The position numbers and the translations under genes are program-made. A stretch of DNA of 10,204 bases from Bacteroidota bacterium (GTDB lineage: Bacteria; Bacteroidota; Bacteroidia; Chitinophagales; Chitinophagaceae): contig JAEZRB010000179.1 in assembly GCA_023412975.1 (NCBI GenBank), positions 1 to 10,204 on the forward strand. Reading direction: 5' to 3'. Within the stretch, counting starts at the first letter, position 1. Each line of letters begins with the position of its first letter. Below, one piece after another: positions 6,236-10,204 of the stretch. Below the pieces are notes generated by a model that was not told the origin of the DNA, searched no databases, and worked only from the letters and a program-made list of their open reading frames with translations.

Positions 6236-6298
6236 CTTTCTACAGCCATTAAATTTTTGGATAAATATTCGCCTTAAATTTATACAACACCTTTTTCT

Positions 6299-6322
6299 AT
6301 CACAAGGCAAATCACAAGGCAA
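6299..6322 (+). repeat. Perfect tandem 12-bp repeat abutting a start codon
   Basis: ATCACAAGGCAA occurs twice head to tail (6299-6310 and 6311-6322). The last base of the second copy is the A of the ATG at 6322-6324. The unit contains AAGG, the nearest thing to a purine-rich ribosome-binding core here, so one copy lies in the binding position and the other 12 bases upstream. Confidence 0.9.
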
Positions 6323-7812
6323 TGAAACCAGGATCACCTATCAATCGACGAAAATTCATTAGCACCGCAGCCACAGCTTCGCTGGGCTTTACCATCCTTC
6401 CCCGTCATGTATTGGGGGGGCGTGGTTTTACAGCACCGAGTGACCAGGTCAACCTGGCATATATCGGCTGCGGCACACAGGGATTGCGTGAAATGTGCGA
6501 GCTGATCACGAGCCCGGATATTCGCATCACTGCGGTTTGTGATCCGAACAAACTAAGCACTAATTATATCGACTGGTCACCTAATGGAATACGAGATGGT
6601 ATCCGGAAAACACTGGGTGATGATAACTGGGGCGCTTCATACCAGGGGATTCCAGGTGGCCGCGACATTGGTAAAGAACTCGTCGAGAAATATTACAGTA
6701 AGCGTGATGGCAAAACTTTTAAAGGCTGCAATGCATACGCAGATTTCCGCGAATTGCTTGAAAAAGAAAAAAATATTGATGCGGTAAAAGTGATGACGCC
6801 CGATCACCTGCATGGATATATTTCTGTAACAGCGATGAAAAAAGGAAAACATGTGGTGATCCATAAACCTATTGCCAACCGGATGTATGAAGCTCGCCAG
6901 GTGTTGGATACCGCGAGGCAAACAGGCGTCAGCACTCACCTGCTGGCCTGGAGTAAAAGAACTGGTAATGATCGTGTGAAGCAATGGATCAATGAAGGCC
7001 GGATCGGTAAATTACGCGAGATTCATAACTGGTCATACCGCCCCGTGTGGCCACAATGGACGGCCAATCCCACCGAAACTGTTCCGGTACCTGCGGGTTT
7101 CGACTGGGATCTTTGGCTTGGGCCTGTACCGGATCGTCCATATCACCCTAATTATACCCATAATGTATTCCGCGGATGGTACGATTTCGGAGGCGGCAGT
7201 ATAGCCGATATGGGACATTATAGTTTATGGCCTATGTTCCTCGAACTCGGTATCAATACAGCGCCTTATTCTGCCGAAGCCTATGGTACTACCACGCGCA
7301 TCGTTGAAAACAACGTGAGTCGTTCGGTAAACAATGATGTCGCATTTCCTTATTCCTGTATCATCCGCTTTAAATTTCCCAAACAGGAACAGTTACCTGC
7401 TTTCGATCTTTACTGGTATGATGGTGGCATGAGACCTAACGCACCTGATGAATTGGGCGACAAGTCCCTGCCCTCTGAAGGGATGATGTTTGTAGGCGAT
7501 AAAGGAAAGATCTTAGGAGGATTCCGCAATGAAAACCCACGGCTTTTAGGTGTAACAGAAAATGACCAACCCGGCTACAAGGAAACAATCATTCAGGGAG
7601 AGAAAGCCTGGATCGATGCTTTCAAAAATAATACACAATCGCCCGGGAGCTTTTTGAACGCACAGGCTGTTACTGAAACGATTTTACTTGGGGCGGTAGC
7701 TCTCCGTGCAAAAAAACGTATCCAGTACGATTCGCAAAACATGAAGATCACCAACCTGCCGGAAGCTAATAAGTATTTATTCAGGGAATACAGGAAAGGA
7801 TGGGAAATGTAG
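6322..7812 (+). CDS. Tat-exported Gfo/Idh/MocA family oxidoreductase
   Basis: NAD(P)-dependent dehydrogenase of 496 residues. The N-terminus is a twin-arginine signal, NRRKFISTAA (residues 8-17) followed by a moderately hydrophobic stretch, so the folded, cofactor-loaded enzyme is probably moved to the periplasm. The Rossmann domain begins with LAYIGCGTQG (45-54), a GxGxxG-type loop. The catalytic lysine is probably K182 in VIHKPIA, and D296/H299 in GGGSIADMGHYS match the conserved substrate-binding segment. The long C-terminal part fits the bacterial-type Gfo/Idh/MocA C-terminal domain found in this Tat-signal subgroup. Likely substrates are sugars or glycosides; some relatives (GH109) cleave glycosides by an NAD-dependent mechanism, so hydrolysis cannot be excluded. 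The TIM-barrel isomerase gene follows 25 bases downstream and is almost certainly co-transcribed. Confidence 0.93.
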   Translation: MKPGSPINRRKFISTAATASLGFTILPRHVLGGRGFTAPSDQVNLAYIGCGTQGLREMCELITSPDIRITAVCDPNKLSTNYIDWSPNGIRDGIRKTLGDDNWGASYQGIPGGRDIGKELVEKYYSKRDGKTFKGCNAYADFRELLEKEKNIDAVKVMTPDHLHGYISVTAMKKGKHVVIHKPIANRMYEARQVLDTARQTGVSTHLLAWSKRTGNDRVKQWINEGRIGKLREIHNWSYRPVWPQWTANPTETVPVPAGFDWDLWLGPVPDRPYHPNYTHNVFRGWYDFGGGSIADMGHYSLWPMFLELGINTAPYSAEAYGTTTRIVENNVSRSVNNDVAFPYSCIIRFKFPKQEQLPAFDLYWYDGGMRPNAPDELGDKSLPSEGMMFVGDKGKILGGFRNENPRLLGVTENDQPGYKETIIQGEKAWIDAFKNNTQSPGSFLNAQAVTETILLGAVALRAKKRIQYDSQNMKITNLPEANKYLFREYRKGWEM

Positions 7813-7837
7813 TTACTTGAAACCGAAAACTAAAAAC

Positions 7838-8707
7838 ATGAATCGCAGAAAATTTTTAGAAAATGCGGGAGTATTAGGTGCCGCAGGTGTCGTAGCTCCC
7901 GGATTAATTTATCAATCAAATACAATGATGACAGCTACTCAAACAAAGGATGATATTTCCTTGGCTCAATGGGCCCTGGTTGATGAAATACGCGCCGGAA
8001 AATGGAAAAATCTTGATTTCCCAAAAGTGGCACGTGAGGATTTTGGCCTAAACGGGATCGAATTTGTAAATACACTTTTTGAAGTACCAACTGAAGGGTA
8101 TTTGAAAAAATTAAAACAAAACGCTGCCACACATGGTGTGACGATGGTACTGATCATGGTCGATGATGAAGGCGACGGTGCGGAATCTACCAGCCAGGGC
8201 AGGAAGCAGTTTGAGATCAATCATCGCAAATGGGTGGACATTGCGCATTATCTCGGCTGTCGCGCTGTACGCACCAACTGTCGTGGACCTAAAAATGCTG
8301 ATAAAAAAGAAGCTTTGAAATGGGCCACCGAATCTTACCAGATGTTGTTGAACTATGCCAGGCCATCCGGAATTCAAATTGTCATTGAAAATCATGGCGG
8401 GGTATCCAATGATCCAGACTGGATGGTTTCGCTGATGAAAGAAGTAAATGATCCTTTGTTTGGCACTTACCCCGACTGGCGCAGCCCGATGCCGGATTTT
8501 GATAATTATATGTACCTGCAAAAAACATTGGCTTATGCCAAAGGCATGTCCTATCGTAATCAGCCAACCGAAGCATTAACTGCAAAGATGATCCAGCTTA
8601 GCAGGGATTCCGGCTACAGGGGTTGGTATGGTATCGAATCAAGCGGACGTGAGGAAATAAAGAAGGGTATTGATTTGCTGAAAAAATATCTGCTCCAGTC
8701 AAAATAA
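7838..8707 (+). CDS. Tat-exported sugar phosphate isomerase/epimerase (xylose-isomerase-like TIM barrel)
   Basis: The 289-residue protein begins with the twin-arginine signal MNRRKFLENAG and a hydrophobic alanine/glycine-rich segment. The body is an AP-endonuclease-2 / xylose-isomerase-like barrel. Likely metal or substrate residues are E75 in NGIEFVN, E184 in IVIENHGG, D213 in GTYPDW and E267 in WYGIESSG. The family isomerises or epimerises free or keto-sugars despite the 'sugar phosphate' name, and Tat export argues against a phosphorylated substrate. I start at ATG 7838; the frame reaches back to a TTG at 7817, but those seven residues only push the RR motif inward. It lies 25 bases after the Gfo/Idh/MocA gene and both carry Tat signals, so the two probably act in sequence on one periplasmic sugar. 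A keto-sugar role is inference. Confidence 0.9.
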   Translation: MNRRKFLENAGVLGAAGVVAPGLIYQSNTMMTATQTKDDISLAQWALVDEIRAGKWKNLDFPKVAREDFGLNGIEFVNTLFEVPTEGYLKKLKQNAATHGVTMVLIMVDDEGDGAESTSQGRKQFEINHRKWVDIAHYLGCRAVRTNCRGPKNADKKEALKWATESYQMLLNYARPSGIQIVIENHGGVSNDPDWMVSLMKEVNDPLFGTYPDWRSPMPDFDNYMYLQKTLAYAKGMSYRNQPTEALTAKMIQLSRDSGYRGWYGIESSGREEIKKGIDLLKKYLLQSK

Positions 8708-8721
8708 GCAACCTAACTATC

Positions 8722-8769
8722 AAAAAATCAGGAAGGGGTTGCCGTCGATTGATCAGCATCCCCTTCCTG
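8722..8769 (-). terminator. Rho-independent terminator of the outer-membrane protein gene
   Basis: CAGGAAGGGG (8729-8738) and CCCCTTCCTG (8760-8769) form a perfect 10-bp stem, extended by three more pairs after one mismatch. An A-run at 8722-8727 gives six T in a row after the hairpin when read on the minus strand. On the plus strand no T-run follows, so the hairpin is built to end the 8794-9354 gene and would stop plus-strand transcripts only weakly. Confidence 0.88.
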
Positions 8770-8793
8770 CAATTCCGGTCTAAATAATATCTG

Positions 8794-9354
8794 TTACTTC
8801 CTGTCTTTTCCAAATGTGTAGCTCAATCCAAGCTGGAACACACTATTCTTCTCTGTCTCGTAAAACTTGGTCAGTCCTGCATTGTATCTCGCATACACAC
8901 CAATGTTTGAATTGAACTGGTAACCTGCGCCAATAGCCAGTGAGACATCAGTAGTTTCCAGGTATTCCTTGATGTCTGTTACATCACCTTCATTATCGTC
9001 CTCCGCTTTCAACAGAAAACCTATCTGAGGGCCTGCTTCCGCATAAAAACCGCGGGCAATATTATACTTCACCAACAGCGGGATCTGGAAATAATTCAAT
9101 GTTGTCTTTTCATTGTCGTCGTCCCAACGAGCTCCCTGCGCTGAATACAGCAGTTCACCCTGTACACTGAGCTGGGAAGTGAGAGAAAGATTGGCAAGAG
9201 CGCCAAAATGCAAACCGGTTTTGGAACGGTAACCTTCCACATCTTTACCGGTAATGTTGGCAATGTTGATACCTGCTTTAGCACCGAAACGTACCTGGGC
9301 TTCGCCAGCAAATGCTGCTGCAAACAGAATGGCGAGTAAAAAAAACTTTTTCAT
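8794..9354 (-). CDS. Small outer-membrane beta-barrel (porin-family) protein
   Basis: The 186-residue protein has a Sec signal peptide (MKKFFLLAILF...AGEA, cleavage probably after A19, mature start QVRFGAKAGIN). The rest consists of alternating polar/hydrophobic strands such as TGLHFGALANLSL, LSVQGELLYSAQG, FQIPLLVKYNI, FYAEAGPQIGFLL, VSLAIGAGYQF and NIGVYARYNAGL, ending in VFQLGLSYTF plus a short charged tail. This is the pattern of the outer-membrane protein beta-barrel domain (OMP_b-brl_2 type, eight strands), very common in Bacteroidota. Such proteins are seldom characterised; some are small channels or structural proteins. An acidic loop (AEDDNEGDVTD) probably faces outward. The gene has a -7 element upstream and its own terminator, so it is probably monocistronic. 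Confidence 0.92.
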   Translation of the reverse strand: MKKFFLLAILFAAAFAGEAQVRFGAKAGINIANITGKDVEGYRSKTGLHFGALANLSLTSQLSVQGELLYSAQGARWDDDNEKTTLNYFQIPLLVKYNIARGFYAEAGPQIGFLLKAEDDNEGDVTDIKEYLETTDVSLAIGAGYQFNSNIGVYARYNAGLTKFYETEKNSVFQLGLSYTFGKDRK

Positions 9355-9396
9355 TTTCTTTTTGATTTGGTTTAATGATTAATGATCTCTGAGGCG

Positions 9397-9404
9397 CAAA
9401 ACTA
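9397..9404 (-). promoter_or_regulatory. -7 element of the outer-membrane protein gene
   Basis: The minus strand reads TAGTTTTG, an exact TAnnTTTG, ending 42 bases before the ATG at 9354. The predicted leader is roughly 35 bases and A-rich near the start codon, as in well-expressed Bacteroidota genes. No -33 TTG was found at the usual spacing. Confidence 0.5.
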
Positions 9405-9556
9405 GGGCGGATATCTTTCGCATCCTAGCAGCACTCAGTCACCTGCACCTTAAATGAGTAAGCTGCATCAAAATACTAGTATCCTGAATCGCTGTGATGA
9501 ACGGTAAATGAAGTTGATATTCGCGACAACGCTGCTTACAGGAAAATGCCTGGCTC

Positions 9557-9994
9557 TTATTCTTTTATAATCTCTCTCTTAATATAGGAACCCCAAGGCG
9601 AGAAACGCTTCATCGTATTAAGCCAGTAATCGGGATTTAGATCGAGATCGCTATAAGGACGGCCATCATAGATCTCGGCACTTAAGTTTACCAGTTCCCA
9701 TTCATCTTCCTGGTAGCGCCAGCTAAAATTGTGGGACGCATTGATATTATAACCGCCATTTCCCGAAATGATCTTTCCCATAAGTATCTTTCTTTCGGCA
9801 ACTGGCTTTTTGAACTCATCCATGATCTTATTAATAAGAAACCGATCCGCGGTAGCAACAACAAAAGAACTATCACGCCAGTCGGCAGCATCGCCATTAA
9901 AACCTACTTCAAAATAGCGGTATGATTTTTTTTCTTTAGAACAGGAGCCGGCAGTGAGGACAAGGATGGAGAAAAGGATAATAAGAGGTTTCAT
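9557..9994 (-). CDS. BP74-like domain lipoprotein
   Basis: The 145-residue protein has a lipoprotein-type leader: MKPLIILFSILVLTAGSC, with the candidate lipidated cysteine at 18 and a lysine-rich SKEKK after it. From about residue 26 the sequence resembles the BP74 N-terminal domain, first described in a Dictyostelium calmodulin-binding protein: YFEVGFNGD (27-35), FVVATADRFLINKIMDEF (44-61), GKIISGNGGYNINASHNFSW (73-92), a SAEIYDGRP block (105-113) and FSPWGSYIKREI (131-142). Bacterial members are secreted and of unknown function. As I recall the family, a cysteine stands where Y109 and S132 are here (..CDG.. and ..CPW..), so a disulfide may have been lost. The assignment rests on motif memory and needs a profile search. 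It is on the same strand as the partial gene upstream, 79 bases away. Confidence 0.72.
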   Translation of the reverse strand: MKPLIILFSILVLTAGSCSKEKKSYRYFEVGFNGDAADWRDSSFVVATADRFLINKIMDEFKKPVAERKILMGKIISGNGGYNINASHNFSWRYQEDEWELVNLSAEIYDGRPYSDLDLNPDYWLNTMKRFSPWGSYIKREIIKE

Positions 9995-10073
9995 TGTATT
10001 TGATTTTCACCTCTGACAATGCTTGTTAACCTACCGTTGCTTTAATTTTCTTTCTAAAATGTTAACTCCTGTA

Positions 10074-10204
10074 TTATAGACTATCTTTTTTAGGTACGAT
10101 CTTATAATCATCCGGTGAAATGCCGGTAACGCCCCTTGCTTTCTTCTTTCCGGCAGAATCCACCGCTGTAGGTGCAGGTGATTTTTCAATATCAACTACT
10201 ATAG
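10074..10204 (-). CDS. C-terminal end of an unrecognised protein (partial)
   Basis: The last 42 codons of a minus-strand gene enter from the right edge and stop at TAA (10076-10074). The tail reads IVVDIEKSPAPTAVDSAGKK, then KARGVTGISPDDYKIVPKK and DSL. It is lysine-rich, with a proline/alanine segment typical of a disordered linker, and has no recognisable domain. It is judged real because the frame is open to the edge with protein-like composition and no competing frame, and because it lies in line with the lipoprotein gene downstream. The product cannot be named from this fragment. Confidence 0.6.
   Translation of the reverse strand, partial: IVVDIEKSPAPTAVDSAGKKKARGVTGISPDDYKIVPKKDSL

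Noticed and set aside
6256..6282. Promoter-like TTTG plus TAAATTTA upstream of the Gfo/Idh/MocA gene
   Set aside because: The -7 box has a mismatch at its last base and the gap is only 15 bases in a very A/T-rich stretch, so chance is likely.
8111..8521. 136-codon minus-strand frame inside the TIM-barrel gene
   Set aside because: The opposite strand carries clear isomerase motifs across the whole interval; the antisense product is not recognisable.
9405..9556. About 150 bases between the outer-membrane protein promoter and the BP74-like gene
   Set aside because: Checked for small ORFs with signal peptides, hairpins with T-runs and -7 elements; only a one-mismatch TATCTTTC on the plus strand with no gene behind it was seen.
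10025..10066. Two copies of GTTAAC about 36 bases apart upstream of the BP74-like gene
   Set aside because: A six-base palindrome repeated twice in A/T-rich DNA is expected by chance and matches no known operator.
1..10204. Mobile element, CRISPR, phage-defence or RNA-gene content
   Set aside because: No transposase, integrase, terminal repeats, spaced direct repeats, tRNA-like folds or defence-associated domains were seen on either strand.

Overview
The window looks like chromosomal DNA from a member of the Bacteroidota, most likely the Chitinophagaceae or close relatives. Three things point there. Several genes are preceded by the Bacteroidota -7 promoter element TAnnTTTG, and start codons lack clear Shine-Dalgarno sequences. 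Exported proteins are frequent: four lipoproteins or lipoprotein-like proteins, two Tat-signal proteins and a small outer-membrane beta-barrel. The gene families (PaaZ, DUF1569, Tat Gfo/Idh/MocA plus TIM-barrel pair) are typical of that phylum. No mobile element, CRISPR array, tRNA or rRNA was seen. This is an ordinary core/housekeeping stretch, not an obvious genomic island.

Layout. 1-796 (minus): the N-terminal part of PaaZ, the phenylacetyl-CoA pathway enzyme, running off the left edge. It is divergent from a helical lipoprotein gene (911-1372, plus). That gene meets a DUF1569/DinB-like gene (1369-1848, minus) tail to tail with interlocked stop codons. Adenylate kinase (1921-2499, minus) lies upstream of the DUF1569 gene and may be co-transcribed with it. 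On the plus strand follow an exported methionine sulfoxide reductase B (2666-3235) and a class I PLP aminotransferase (3296-4558), then a perfect 41-base inverted repeat that can terminate transcription from both sides. On the minus strand lie a small uncharacterised ORF (4635-4877) and, just upstream of it, a 47-residue lipoprotein gene (4892-5035).

Right half. 5111-6235 (plus) encodes a MurG-like glycosyltransferase. 6322-7812 and 7838-8707 (plus) form a two-gene unit: a Tat-targeted Gfo/Idh/MocA dehydrogenase and a Tat-targeted xylose-isomerase-like TIM barrel, probably acting on a sugar or keto-sugar in the periplasm. A hairpin with a T-run oriented for the minus strand follows, ending an outer-membrane beta-barrel gene (8794-9354, minus). 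Then come a BP74-like lipoprotein (9557-9994, minus) and the 3' end of an unrecognised gene (10074-10204, minus).

I found no clearly new multi-gene system. The points most worth checking are the very short or leaderless transcripts suggested by -7 elements sitting right before start codons, the 47-residue lipoprotein with its CGCPS...GMSGY tail, the perfect 12-bp tandem repeat touching the start codon of the Gfo/Idh/MocA gene, and the BP74-like protein in which two cysteines I recall as usual in that domain are replaced.
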